A DNA stretch of 64,000 bases from Bursaphelenchus xylophilus. Lineage: Eukaryota > Nematoda > Chromadorea > Rhabditida > Aphelenchoididae. A model generated the notes under the pieces. That model was given only the letters and a program-made list of their open reading frames with translations, did no database searches and was not told where the DNA came from. This document shows, piece by piece, positions 11,093-22,975 of this stretch (position 1 is the stretch's first letter; the number at the start of each line of letters is the position of its first letter). The position numbers were made by a program, and so were the translations under genes. Where the stretch lies: NCBI GenBank assembly GCA_904066235.2, contig CAJFCV020000004.1, positions 4,278,001-4,342,000 of the forward strand, read 5' to 3'.

Positions 11093-12855
11093 ACGGGATT
11101 TTATGATCTTTATGCTATCTAGATTACTTTGTAACTACAATTTTCTAACATTCACATTAACCTTGTAAATTTATACTCTGTAAATATTCCATATTGTTAT
11201 AAAATAAATTAGCGATTATTTGAATGGCAGTAAATTTTGATAAGAGCTCTTACTTCACTTGAGAAATTGATGAAAACAAAGTTTGGAGTAGTTTCGAAGA
11301 AGCGTTTGGCCGGTTTCCCCTCCAAAAAGCATCCTTGTTTTCCTTCGGCTTGCATTGTCAGGTGTGCATTTTGAAACTCGTGGGTCTGCAGTTCGCTCGG
11401 AATGACCTTTGCTCAGAGTTTCCATCCGTTAGTTGGACACAAACTTTGTTGTTTGATCAGACAACGAATATTGCTTATGATGAGATTGAGAATTGGTTTT
11501 TATTGGAAAATCATAGGGTTTCTTGTGGAACTAAGTGTACCAAGTCGTACAGTTACTAGTAACAGACCTATTATCTAATTCAGAAGCGATTTCGACTCAA
11601 AAAATTGTTTCACTCTTTTTCAGGATTAGCTCAGGATGGGTGATGTAAACAAAACGTGTTTTCGAAAAAGTAAATCGCAAAGTATTTGTAATCTTGGACT
11701 CGGACATGTTGAAAACACTTCTGTTTACCCTTTTCAGACTTCCTGAAACGAGCACGTAGGCTGCGAAACTTTTTCTTTGATAAGAAATTTGATCAAGAGT
11801 CATCACGAAAATTGATAAAAGGAAACAAACAAATGAGTGTTTAGTAACGACATTTAGCATTATTACAGCGTTTGTTGTATACTCCTATCCCTACTGTTTA
11901 CCATCAAAAATTTAGGATTACAGAATTTGAAAAATTTCGCACAGTGAAGATGATTTTTTCTGCTCTTTGACCGTTTAAAGCGGCAATTAAAATAAAATTT
12001 TATTGCAAGCGCCTTAAAATTCTTAAAGAGTGATTTGTCAACTTCTACTACTCCTTTTTTCCGATTACAATCATAAAACTTCCCCTATTCCACGTTATCC
12101 ATCAAATGCAATATCCGAAAACCTTGATTTCTCATTTAAATTACCATAATCAACTACTGTCAAGGCTCCTAAAAAGCCGTAAACGGATGCAAATGCAATA
12201 TTAATATTGAATATTCAAATAAACAACAGAAAATTCCCTCAATAATCGGCGATTATCATCTATAAAAATTGGAGTAAGCAAAGAACGCTCAAATTTTTTT
12301 CGGGAGCGTGTGGATGGTCGTTATGAATGCTTTGAGCTGTTCTTTTCTGCCCATTAAAACACAAACACACAGACTTTGAGCTAAATTTAGCGTTCTTTGA
12401 GACGAAAATACGCTGGCCGCAGAGGGTTTAACAGCATATTTGACCGCAAAAGGTCTCAAAACATTAGGAAATCTGTCTGGAAGACTCATTCATGGCAAGT
12501 CCTCTATAAAGCAGGAGTTCTTGGAGACCTGTACGCATTTTTAAGCGAAAAAATGAAGGTTTTCAGGAAGTTTCGGTCAAAAATCGTGATTTTTGTACGT
12601 CACATGGAGAATATTGCAATAAAATATCGTCTAATCAGTCTCTCCTCAACACCGGGCCCTCTCTTCTTCATAAACAATCTCTTTTTTCGTCTCGTGTCTA
12701 GATCAAATCGGGGAATGACAAAAGGAAACCAAAAACCACCAATTCTGATATAAAGTACGCGTTTCCCTTCGATTTTCGAAATCTTATCGGAGCGAAAAGA
12801 CTTCGGCGGACACAGAGAGCGATCAGAGTATCCGTCTTGAACCAAAATACGGCGA
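11093..12855. other. Intergenic region without a recognisable gene
   Basis: AT-rich sequence after PEPCK. Short open frames on both strands have no recognisable domains, and no conserved exon pattern was found. It contains one weak inverted-repeat element (12279-12399). Confidence 0.6.
12279..12399. repeat. Short inverted-repeat element
   Basis: An 11-bp perfect inverted repeat (CAAAGAACGCT / AGCGTTCTTTG) brackets about 100 bp. No convincing target duplication is seen, so it may be a small MITE or chance. Confidence 0.3.
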
Positions 12856-13100
12856 TCTCCTTCCTTTGTTTACGGGTTTCGCGTGCACTTTGGACCGATT
12901 TTTGGACGGAAAATGTCGTAAATCTCAGGAAATCGTTTTGTTTCGTTGATTTCAAGAGATCATTCTTGATCAAACAGGACACAATTACAAATTCAACTAC
13001 AGCATGAAGTTTATAACAATAAGCATTCAACAAAACAAACAACAACATGGATAAAAGATTAAAAATAAATGTAGATCATCATGAACAACAAAAAATTAGG

Positions 13101-16100
13101 TTAGTATACTTGGCCGATCTCTCTAATACACTTCTCGGCTTTCTTGAGGGCTTCCAACAACTTCAGGCAATGGTTTCTTTCAGCGATAGTGCGTTGATCC
13201 TCCTTGAAGAGCTCTTCAACTTCTTCCAATAACTTTGTCAGCAAGACTGGCATCAGATTCTCATGCAAGTACCTGACCATATTCTTGACAACCAGCTTGG
13301 GAATAGCGTCTTTGATGTTACTCTTGACCGTATCGAAGTAAGCGGGGACCAATTTTCCTAAAACAAGAATCAAAAAATCATAAATTACTTACTGATCAAC
13401 CTAACATTCCTTTTGTCCCCATCATACTCTCCATTATTCCCGTCATCTGAATCATCTAGATCATGAAATTTCCTTTTTCTTCTATTTTCATTCTGATGTG
13501 CATCTTCCGACGATAATAATAGAGGATGGCCACACGGTCTTGGCTCATGGTCTTCTTTTGCGGCTTCTGGATTCTTCTTCTACAAAAAATCACATTCACC
13601 AAGTCATAGATTCATAAAAAATCACTATTTAGACAACCTACCTCAAATTCCTTCCTGTAGAGCTTCTTGTAGAACTGATCAAATGTAGGATGTCTCGTAC
13701 TAACGTAAGCTGCTTCCGATTCAATGTAATTTGTGATCAACTTTTTGGTCTCCTCAACCTGCTGCTCCAACTCATCCTCTACAATGACCTGGATTCTGGT
13801 TTGGAGCATCGGGAAACGATCATATATACCCTAAAAACAAATTGAACTATATTCTTTTTCGCATATACAGGGTGTTTCAAGAAATTTGGAACAAATAATT
13901 TGCGATCAACGAATTTCTTTTTGCTTCTAAAAATTGACGTCGTGCGTTTTTAGAATCTCTAAAAAAAATGGCTTCGTGGAAATTGGACAGAGTGAAATTC
14001 GACAGAGTGAAATTGGACAGAAATAATTTGGACAGAGCGTGGAAATTGGACAGGGTGAAATTGGACAGAGTGAAATTGGACAGAGTGAAATTGGACAGAT
14101 TTTCGCTGCAATCGTACGAAATGTCAATATTGAATCATCAAATAATTATTTTTTGCAGTGAAAAAAAATCTGTCGAGTTTCACTCTGTCCAATTTCCACG
14201 CTCTGTCCAAATTATTTCTGTCCAATTTCACTCTGTCCAGTTTCCACGAAGCCAAAAAAATTTTTTCGTCGGCGGAGGGCCCATTTCTCGGCGGGGATAA
14301 TTAGGGCCTTTTCTTAAAATCACATCGTATTACGTGGCGGAAACGCCGCCGCGGCGCGCCGTTGCAGCGGCTGAAATCAAGTTTATGTTAAACCTCCGTT
14401 GATTTTACGGTATGCTTTTTTGCGTTTTCGATTTTACGCACATCCGCGGAGGCGCGGCGGAGACCTCAGATTTCGGCGGACGTTGTTTTGGGCATTCGGC
14501 TTTTGCAAATTCATGTTGGAAAAGAGGTTGGGGCGATTTTTTGTATTCATCGATGCACAGATGGCAAAAATTTCGTACTTTCTTTCCGGCGGACAAATCG
14601 GCGGAGTTTCGTTTTGACCCTCTGATAAAGCCTCCGCCGGGGAAAGAAAGTACGAAAATTTTGCCATCTGTGCACCGATGAATACAAAAAATCGCCCCAA
14701 CCTCTTTTCCAACATGAATTTGCAAAAGCCGAAGGCCCAAAACAACGTCCGCCGAAATCTGAGGTCTCCGCCGCGCCTCCGCGGTAAATCGAAAACGCAA
14801 AAAAAACATACCGTAAAATCAACGGAGGTTTAACGTAAACTTGATTTCAGCCGTTGCAACGGCGTTTCCGCCACGTAATACGATGTGATTTTTAAAAAAG
14901 GCCCTAATTTTGTCCGCCGAGAAATGGGCCCTCCGCCGACGAAAAAAATTTTTTTTAAGAGATTCTAAAAACGGACGACGTCAATTTTTAGAAGCAAAAA
15001 GAATTTCGTTGATAGCTGCACAGACAACAAAGATATAAGCAAATAATTTGTTCCAAATTTTTTGAAACACCCTGTGCTTCAATAAACTATAATAAAAGTC
15101 AATAATGATAACTTACGCCAACATTACAGCTGCGAACAGTGGCAATTAGTTCTTCCTTTATTTCATCGACAACATTCAGAGAGGGCTCGATCAATCTGAG
15201 GATTTGTTTGCTGAGTAGAGAGGTAAAGGCAGTTGGAGGAATGAAAACATGCGGATTCAGACCCTGAAAAATAAAACATGACCATATGGACTAAACAATA
15301 TTTTATGTTCTCTGTCACAGTAATTTGTTGACCCCAAAACATTGTTCCTTAAAATCATGAAGCTCGAAACACATTTACTTTGTAAATTTTATATTGCACT
15401 TGGCACAGATCCGAAAGATGATTACGACTTATCAAAAAAATTTTAACGACCAAAAAATTCTATTTTCCTCTCAAACAGCAAAAAAATCAATAATCTCTCA
15501 TTTTTCACCTTACTAGAGCTCTCTCTTGCTTTGCAGTGATTTGAAGGTGGTACCTTTCATCCTGGGTATAAAGGCGGCTGGAGCAACCCAATTCTGTCCC
15601 AACTGCACCGTGGAGCGTGCAGAGCACAAGAGGGCGATGACGACGGACGCTGGGAAGAGGACTTACAGAGATCCTCTGATAAGTCTTCTGCAGGAAGATG
15701 TACTGTGTCCCCCACTACATTGCCTCCAGGGGTTGACGAACTCATTGGCAGAGGAGATGAAGAAGGACAACCCGGATGAATGGAAGGCCGTGTGCGATGA
15801 CCTCAACATAGCACCCTCCCATCTCTCCAAATCTATGCTCAACGGCAGAGATGGAAGGAGGCTGGTCAAGAGCTTAGCTGAAAATGGCAACCCACAATTT
15901 GCCGTTTTCAGCGACGTTTTTTCATCTTTGGACAGGATTTTTGATTGGGCAACAATTGATGTCCACATTCAAGATGATCTCACGAAGCCTTGCATTGAAC
16001 GGGACATTCTTCTGCTGTCAAACGCGTGGAGACACAGTGGACTTCGTGCGATAAACAAGTTGCACCTCCTTGAAGCCCACGTTGCCGACTTCGTCACATC

Positions 16101-18061
16101 CCATGGTTCGTGGGGGCTCTACAGAGAACAAGGCCTGGAAAGCTTGCACCACGTTGGCAACGTCGCCTCAGCTCGATGTTTCGGAAAGAATTCCGACGTC
16201 AAGGCCAAGTTCTTCTTCAAATCCCAATCTTTTACGATGCTTTCCCGTCGTTTTCACACATAAATTGTTCTTTTATTCGAATTTTGGAATCAGTTTTCTT
16301 TTATATTTGTAGAGGTTTCAGCGTATAAAATGTCAAAAACATTTTCGCGCGAATTTCTCTATTTCCACTTTTTTCGTGGCGTGCTAGAGACCTAAATTTT
16401 CTTTATTTCAAGACCGCAAATTTCACGTATTACATCACTCATTAGCTAATATCTCTCTTCAATACCAATTTTAGTTTTCTTTTTTTTCTCAACTTACCGT
16501 AGCGTTTCTCAAGAAGGCGTCGACGTCATCTCTTTTGACTCCCTCCAATGGATTCAATTGATCAATCTCTTTGGGAAACTCATCATGGAAAATAGATGAA
16601 ATTTTTGCCGCAGGGCTTCTGTCCTCTTTGTCCATTACGGCGCATCCATCGAATGAAAGTGCATTGAAAGTCTGGGTAAATTGGGTAACCGTCTTCACAA
16701 CAGCATTGTTCGGATCCGAAAAACTTTCGCCGAGCTCAATCAGCTTTCTCTTCTTCTCCGCGGTCTTGTCGTGGATTCTCACAACCAAGGCTGGCAGACA
16801 TCTCTTGATATGTCCAATCAAAATCTCATTAAGGCGTTGCGCCAGGTAACTGCTTCCATTTACCGCGGCCAGATGGGGGTATTTCTTCTTGAAAAACGCG
16901 ATCTCATCGTCCTCCATCGCATCCAGAGACTTGTTGTTGTTGAGATCCTGCTGCGACCTGTTGACCACCCCGACAATTCCCAGCTTCACTGGAATCGTAT
17001 GACCAAGTAGGACGTGTTCGGCAGAGGTCCCCTTGTCCATCAGGTCCAATTTGGTTAACACAGCGATTGTGCGGTCTCCTAAAGATAACACAGCGGTGCT
17101 TTTCAATAAAAAAGGGTGTCTGCTATATTCTCCATCACAAAAAATCAATCTCACCCTTCGGATCGAATTGTTTTGCCAGCTTCAAAGGTTCAGAAGTGGC
17201 CAAATCGACGTTAGCCGGAGTCACAGCCAAAATGATTGTATTTTCGTTAGCAATGAAGGTCTCTATCATCCCGCGGATCTGCTCTGGAATGTCTTCCGGC
17301 TGATCGCCGACGGCTACACGGGTTAGCCCAGGCAAGTCTACAAGACTCAAATCAACGACATGCTCAGAATAAATTCTGAGATGGATGCGTTTGTCCGAAA
17401 CTCCCTAAAATACAATAATTTAGTCGTGAAACTGCCAATACCTTATTAGATCCACAAGTTTTTCGGGTCAACTCTTCAACCCCCTCGCGAACTTCATCGA
17501 AATCGGTATAAATCTTCTCTACACCCTCAAAGAGGGCAAAGTCACCTTCTGCTGGAGCACCTAAAGCAATAATTTATATTATAGTAGACATACCGGGGCG
17601 TTTCCTTCTTCTGTCCCCAATGGGCGTTCTGATCAGGTCCAATACCAATGGCTGACGCGTCACAATGCCTGTACCACGAGGCAAGAAGTCACGGCGCACA
17701 ATTCGCTCCAGAAGAGACGACTTTCCAGCACTCTGAAGATAGTTGTATTATTTTAGGTATAAAAAACCAAACGAGCGTAATTTTTCCAAAAAAAGCAAGT
17801 TATAAACTGTGGAATCACCTTGTTCTACAATGATAAGGTGCTACACCGCGATATTACATGAAATTACACCACTTCTACTACAAAAAACGATAAAAAATAA
17901 AAAATACTTACTTGATCACCAACCACAACAATCTGTGGTAGTTGCATTTCTTGACTGGCGGCGTCGACAGTCGAGAAAACATCTTGGAGTTTGGAAACCA
18001 ACTGGATCAGACGATCCATCCCTTTTTCGGATGGTTTAGACTTTGTTCCTGTGTCCTTCAT
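13101..18061 (-). CDS. drp-1: Dynamin-related GTPase (DRP1-type), tandem copy 1
   Basis: Large self-assembling GTPase of the DRP1 group, whose members constrict mitochondria and peroxisomes. Minus-strand exons are 18061-17912, 17732-17594, 17560-17442, 17404-17155, 17078-16498, 15263-15117, 13830-13642, 13579-13393 and 13357-13101, giving 672 residues. GTPase motifs are G1 GDQSAGKS (48-55), G2-region RGTGIVTR, G3 DLPG (159-162) and G4 TKLD (228-231). The stalk follows. A hydrophilic variable segment in exon 8 (about 526-587) sits where DRP1 has its B insert. The GTPase effector domain fills the last 85 residues and ends IREIGQVY. There is no pleckstrin-homology or proline-rich domain, so it is not a classical dynamin. 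Two introns carry insertions. A near-identical paralogue lies 8 kb downstream. Confidence 0.93.
13868..15074. mobile_element. Tc1/mariner-like palindromic MITE in drp copy 1, intron 6
   Basis: Ends are CAGGGTGTTTC and GAAACACCCTG. The left side is preceded by TA; the right flank is TG, probably a decayed TA. The corresponding intron of drp copy 2 (about 23700-23720) lacks it, giving an empty site. Arms carry a 15-bp minisatellite (unit ATTGGACAGAGTGAA) at about 13980-14100 and its reverse complement at about 14170-14250. Confidence 0.88.
15479..16417 (+). mobile_element. 939-bp insertion in drp copy 1, intron 5, with a transposon-like ORF
   Basis: Alignment with copy 2 (junction near 24113) shows this block present only in copy 1. 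It holds an ORF ending at 16263, about 240 codons, preceded by an acceptor-like CTTTGCAG at 15530-15537. The predicted protein contains [10 protein letters not shown] and later [11 protein letters not shown] and [15 protein letters not shown] recall similar patterns from uncharacterised mobile-element proteins of invertebrates but cannot name the family. It is cut off at both ends and antisense to drp, so it is probably a fragment. No target duplication is evident. Confidence 0.6.
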
Positions 18062-18265
18062 TTTGTCCAATAGATTTTGTATGAAGGGGAGTATAAACGA
18101 AGTCAGTACGTTAGGTCAGGCCTATTTCGCCAAGCCTCCAGAACCGACTGATGAATCGATATCGACCGCAGCCGCGGATAGCCGCAGAGAATTGCCAGGC
18201 GACGCTTGCGGAATAAAATTTGAGTTTTCGTGGTGGAACCCAGCCGCCCATGCAGCGAAAGTAAA
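18062..18265. promoter_or_regulatory. Conserved 5' flank of drp copy 1
   Basis: About 200 bp upstream of the start codon is nearly identical to 25734-25940 upstream of copy 2, including the stretch with GACCGCAGCCGCGGATAGCC. It is the likely promoter/5'-UTR region. The conservation may simply reflect recent duplication. Confidence 0.5.
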
Positions 18266-18433
18266 ATTTGATTTTGAATGAGATCCGAATAAAATGTAGA
18301 TGGTAAAACAAGGTATGATATTAAGTTTAAGGCAACAAAAATTAAACTTAAATATTCTCAACTTAAAATAAACACCTCACTCATTATAAACGAACGTAGA
18401 CAATAGGAGAATAAAAGGTTTACTGGGCAAGAC

Positions 18434-19398
18434 TAGGGTTCGGAAAATTCGGGTATATTCACCACGCGGGTATAAACCCGGGTATATTCCCGGGTATATA
18501 CCCGAAATCTCGGGTATATTCGGGTATTTATAAAATTAGCCTAAATTAGTCCAATATAGTACCAATATGAAGTCGTTAATGAATAAGTGGCAAGTTATTC
18601 ATTAACCTAATCATGTTTGGAGTGATATTCTCTATTTTCCCAACTACTACAAACAAAACTAGTACTTTACCAATCAAAAAGTTTAGCAATCCAATAATTG
18701 GCAGTCAGATTTTCAACTTTTCCCCGTTTATTTCCCGACTCCGGCCAAGTAAATTTCAACCTTACAACTAACAGGGGAAGTACTTCAAGTGTGACGCTCA
18801 GATTTTCTTTAAATTTTGCACACACATCGGGTATGGACTAAATATCAATTCCTGAAAGTTTTAGCTCGCGCTTTGCGGGCGCCGCCGAGATATTGAACGA
18901 TTTTTGCCGCCGAGAGAGCACGCTCAACGTGGAGAGCGGTCAGAGAGAAAACCGCTTTTTGGCCATAACTTTGGCAGTTTCGTGCGGAAAAATTTGATTT
19001 TTTGTAGAAACATTATTCTTTACGGTTGAAATAGGCATGAAACTTTTCGTGCCGAAATTCGGCAAAAAGTCCCAAATTTTCGCCGACTTTCGATCTAAAA
19101 ATCTCGGTTGTTTCTGCAAAGCGCGAGCTAGGATTCCCGCATATATCTTAGAAAAAATTATTCTAAATTTGTGCCAAGTTTCATCAAAATCTGAGCGTCA
19201 CACTTCAAGTACTTCCCTTGTAAGTTTTGAGAGGCAAAAAACAAATATGACAAAATGTCAACATTCATTGATTTTTTATGACAAAACTCGACTTTTTTTA
19301 AAATTTTTTTGAATGCAAAAGTAATTTGAATATACCCATAAATACCCGAAAATTTCCGGCCTCTAGGGTATTTGGGTATATACCCCGTCCGAACCCTA
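18434..19398. mobile_element. hAT-like element with 8-bp target duplication
   Basis: TIRs TAGGGTTCGG / CCGAACCCTA are bounded by the 8-bp duplication GGCAAGAC (18426-18433 and 19399-19406), a hAT hallmark. Subterminal arms repeat CGGGTATAT. No transposase. A Harbinger-like MITE (18772-19220) is nested inside. Confidence 0.88.
18772..19220. mobile_element. PIF/Harbinger-like MITE nested in the hAT-like element
   Basis: Starts CAGGGGAAGTACTTCAAGTG and ends CACTTCAAGTACTTCCCTTG with TAA on both sides (18769-18771 and 19221-19223). Its interior (GCGCGAGCTAGGATT and related stretches) is shared with 30880-31327, 50273-50720, about 60131-60559 and 62148-62601. Confidence 0.92.
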
Positions 19399-19620
19399 GG
19401 CAAGACACGAGAAAGACACAACCGCACATGAGAGGGGCGAGGCACCGACTTCTGAGAATAGGGGAAATTGATCTTATGAAGACTTTGTCCTTTGATTCAA
19501 TGCAAATTCGTGGGAAAGAATTGGCGGTTTCACAATCAGTGAAGTCGCCAACACTCATCTAAAACAATGTCAAAAGACTACAAAAACAGAAAATTTCCTG
19601 AATCAAATCTCTTCAACGGA

Positions 19621-20180
19621 ACTGGGACGATTGGGGAAAAAGACGATTGGGGAAAAGTACGGTTGGGGAAACCAAAAAGTAATTTTTTTGATTCTTACTT
19701 TTTTCTTAAGTAGTACTGTAAAGTAGTAATTTTTGATCTTTAGGGGTTTTCGAAGGTGCTGGTAGTACATAGTATCATATAGTACTAATGAGTAATTGAG
19801 GAAAAGTTAACATGATTTTCGAGACCAGCACCTTCGAAAAGAGGTAGTACTATTTAGTACCAAGTGTTCAAAATGTGTTTTTTAAGCAGTACTAGGCACC
19901 AAAACAACACCATTAACGTCTAAAAGTGCTATAAGTCGAAAAAATTTCAAAAAGAATCCCTAAAGGTAGTAAAGTAACAGAAACCCAGTTTTCATATTCA
20001 GTCAGTTCATACTCAGTCAGCTCGAAAAAAATTCAAATTTTTTTCAATTTTCACAAAAAATCCTTTTTTCCCAAGTCCCGAAGCGAAAACATTTCAAAAA
20101 AATTTTTTTTTAGGAAAAGGGTAACCTATCCTCCGAGGTAACCTATCCGATACTTGGGGTAACCTATCCTCCGTGAACGT
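19621..20180. other. Spacer between the two duplicated segments
   Basis: No gene seen. It holds a perfect 17-bp inverted repeat with arms TTTTCGAAGGTGCTGGT (19747-19763) and its complement (19824-19840), surrounded by several GTAGTACT-type motifs. This may be another decayed MITE. Confidence 0.5.
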
Positions 20181-20245
20181 CTCCTTCCTTTGTTTACGTT
20201 TTTCGCGTGCACTTTGGACCGATGTTTGGACGGAAAATGTCTTAA

Positions 20246-22791
20246 AAGAGAGTTTTTTACAAACTGAAGCTTCCCTCCAAGGGGCCCGGACATTGTTGCA
20301 ACGACCATCACCAAATTTCTTGAAACTTGGCCAGTAGAAGGGCCTGAGCATGCTGATGAAAAGCGAAGAAGGGTTTCGCGAAATTTCAACCAGTCCGCGA
20401 TTACTGTAACAATTTGGGTTTTGTAAAGCAGCCGTTGTCACGGACCGGGCGATCGCCCTACGGGGCTGAGACTTCTTGTCTGTATGTTTTCGAACATGGC
20501 CAACATTTTTCTAATTGAAACTTTTTTTGTATCTTTTCGTCTTTCGGTAGTACCGTAATCGTCATGATACCATATCGATTACTGCCGAAAATTGGAAAGA
20601 GTGTAACAAGTTTTCAAACCGGATTATAAAAGTTGGACACCCTTCCCGTAAAATAAAACAAAAAAATCAAAAATAAAAATATAAGTTTTTGAGATATAAG
20701 CGTTCAAAGTTGCTATGTTCGGTTACTGTAGGACCAAAATAGAGACGATCAATTTTTAAACTTTTCCATTAATCTCTACGGTTCACATATTAATAGATCA
20801 GCCTGAGAAAAATATTTTCAGGTCAAAAAATAAATATTTGAGGCTTTTTTTTCAGGCTTTATACGATGGTTACTGTAGTTTCTAACTTTTATTAATTTTG
20901 CTAACAAATTTATTGGAATGACGAATTTAGACAAGCTATCCGGGTCAGAAACGCGCATACATCATGGAAGGCAAAAATCAGAATCGTAATACTACCCATT
21001 CCTGAAATAGTGGGAGATTACGGTAGCCGTACCCACTTTTTTCGCTGTTTGGCCGCGGCATTCTTTGGAGCTACGAGTGTAACAACTTTTGAGGCCTGAA
21101 ATTCATTCATGATGGATAGAAGAGCATTTCAGCAAAAAATCGCGAAAATAAAAATATAAGTTTTTGAGAAAATCCAGGATTACGGTCATTTTAGGGGGTT
21201 TTTGGGCCGTTTGGCCGCGGCATTCTTTGGAGCTGCGAGTGTAACAACTTTTGAGGCCTGAAATTCATTCATGATGGATAGAAGAGCATTTCAGCAAAAA
21301 ATCGCGAAAATAAAAATATAAGTTTTTGAGAAAATCCAGGATTACGGTCATTTTAGGGGTTTTTGGGCCGTTTGGCCGCGGCATTCTTTGGAGCTGCGAG
21401 TGTAACAACTTTTGAGGCCTGAAATTCATTCATGATGGATAGAAGAGCATTTCAGCAAAAAATCGCGAAAATAAAAATATAAGTTTTTGAGAAAATCCAG
21501 GATTACGGTCATTTTAGGGGGTTTTTGGGCCGTTTGGCCGCGGCATTCTTTGGAGCTGCGAGTGTAACAACTTTTGAAGCCTGAAATACATCCCCGATGC
21601 TCTAGACAGTACCTATGTAAAAAAGCCCGAGAATAAAAATATAAGTTTTTGAGAAAATCCCGGATTACGGTAGTTTAGGAGAGGAAACCCCCTAAAATGA
21701 CCGTAATCCTGGATTTTCTCAAAAACTTATATTTTTATTTTCGCGATTTTTTGCTGAAATGCTCTTCTATCCATCCTGAATGAATTTCAGGCCTTAAAAG
21801 TTGTTACACTCGCAGCTCCAAAGAATGCCGCGGCCAAACGGCCCAAAAACCCCTAAAATGACCGTAATCCTGGATTTTCTCAAAAACTTATATTTTTATT
21901 TTCGCGATTTTTTGCTGAAATGCTCTTCTATCCATCATGAATGAATTTCAGGCCTCAAAAGTTGTTACACTCGTAGCTCCAAAGAATGCCGCGGCCAAAC
22001 AGCGAAAAAAGTGGGTACGGCTACCGTAATCTCCCACTATTTCAGGAATGGGTAGTATTACGATTCTGATTTTTGCCTTCCATGATGTATGCGCGTTTCT
22101 GACCCGGATAGCTTGTCTAAATTCGTCATTCCAATAAATTTGTTAGCGAAATTAATAAAAGTTAGAAACTACAGTAACCATCGTATAAAGCCTGAAAAAA
22201 AAGCCTCAAATATTTATTTTTTGACCTGAAAATATTTTTCTCAGGCTGATCTATTAATATGTGAACCGTAGAGATTAATGGAAAAGTTTAAAAATTGATC
22301 GTCTCTATTTTGGTCCTACAGTAACCGAACATAGCAACTTTGAACGCTTATATCTCAAAAACTTATATTTTTATTTTTGATTTTTTTGTTTTATTTTACG
22401 GGAAGGGTGTCCAACTTTTATAATCCGGTTTGAAAACTTGTTACACTCTTTCCAATTTTCGGCAGTAATCGATATGGTATCATGACGATTACGGTACTAC
22501 CGAAAGACGAAAAGATACAAAAAAAGTTTCAATTAGAAAAATGTTGGCCATGTTCGAAAACATACAGACAAGAAGTTTCGAACCCGTAGGGCGATCACCT
22601 GGTCCACGACAACGGCCGCTTTATAAAACACAAAATTTTACAGTAATCCCGAAATAATGCAAATTTTGGGAAAACGTTTGACGCTTTTGATGTATGCCTT
22701 GTGGGTGTTCTATGAGCCAAATTTGAAGAAATTCGGTGATGGTCACCGCAACAATGTCCGGGCCATGCTTCACTTTGTAAAAAAGTCCGTT
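20246..22791. mobile_element. Large fold-back element FB1 flanked by TTAA
   Basis: A 2.5-kb imperfect palindrome. TTAA occurs on both sides (20242-20245 and 22792-22795). The uninterrupted equivalent is seen in copy 1 near 12915-12925, where the target reads GTAA. Arms contain a tandem repeat of about 162 bp (starts with GCCGCGGCATTCTTTGGAGC at 21052, 21214, 21375 and 21537), four units in the left arm and about two in the right. No transposase ORF. The TTAA target is used by piggyBac and Kolobok superfamilies. Confidence 0.88.
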
Positions 22792-22975
22792 TTAAATCTC
22801 GGCAAATCGTTTTGTTTCGTTGATTTCAAGAGATCATTCTTGATCAAAAATGACACAATTACAAATTCAACTACAGCATGAATTTTATAACAATCAGGCA
22901 TTCAACAAAACAAATAACAATATGGATAAAAGATTAAAAATAAATGAAGATCATCATGAACAATATAAAATTAGG

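Larger units (their letters stand above)
12856..19620. repeat. Tandem segmental duplication, copy 1
   Basis: Sequence from CTCCTTCCTTTGTTTACG at 12856 to the motif ATCTCTTCAACGGA at 19620 is repeated in direct orientation at 20181-26075. Similarity covers exons, introns and the 5' flank of the dynamin gene, so this is a DNA-level duplication. Copy 1 has extra insertions at 13868-15074, 15479-16417 and about 18385-19555 that copy 2 lacks. Confidence 0.9.

Noticed and set aside
16571..17326. Plus-strand open frames opposite the dynamin exons
   Set aside because: They are antisense shadows of the conserved exon 5 and exon 4 frames and are repeated in the duplicate copy.
21052..21700. Regular repeats of about 162 bp considered as a CRISPR-like or satellite array
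   Set aside because: There are no short direct repeats with unique spacers, the genome is eukaryotic and the repeats lie in the arms of a fold-back transposon.
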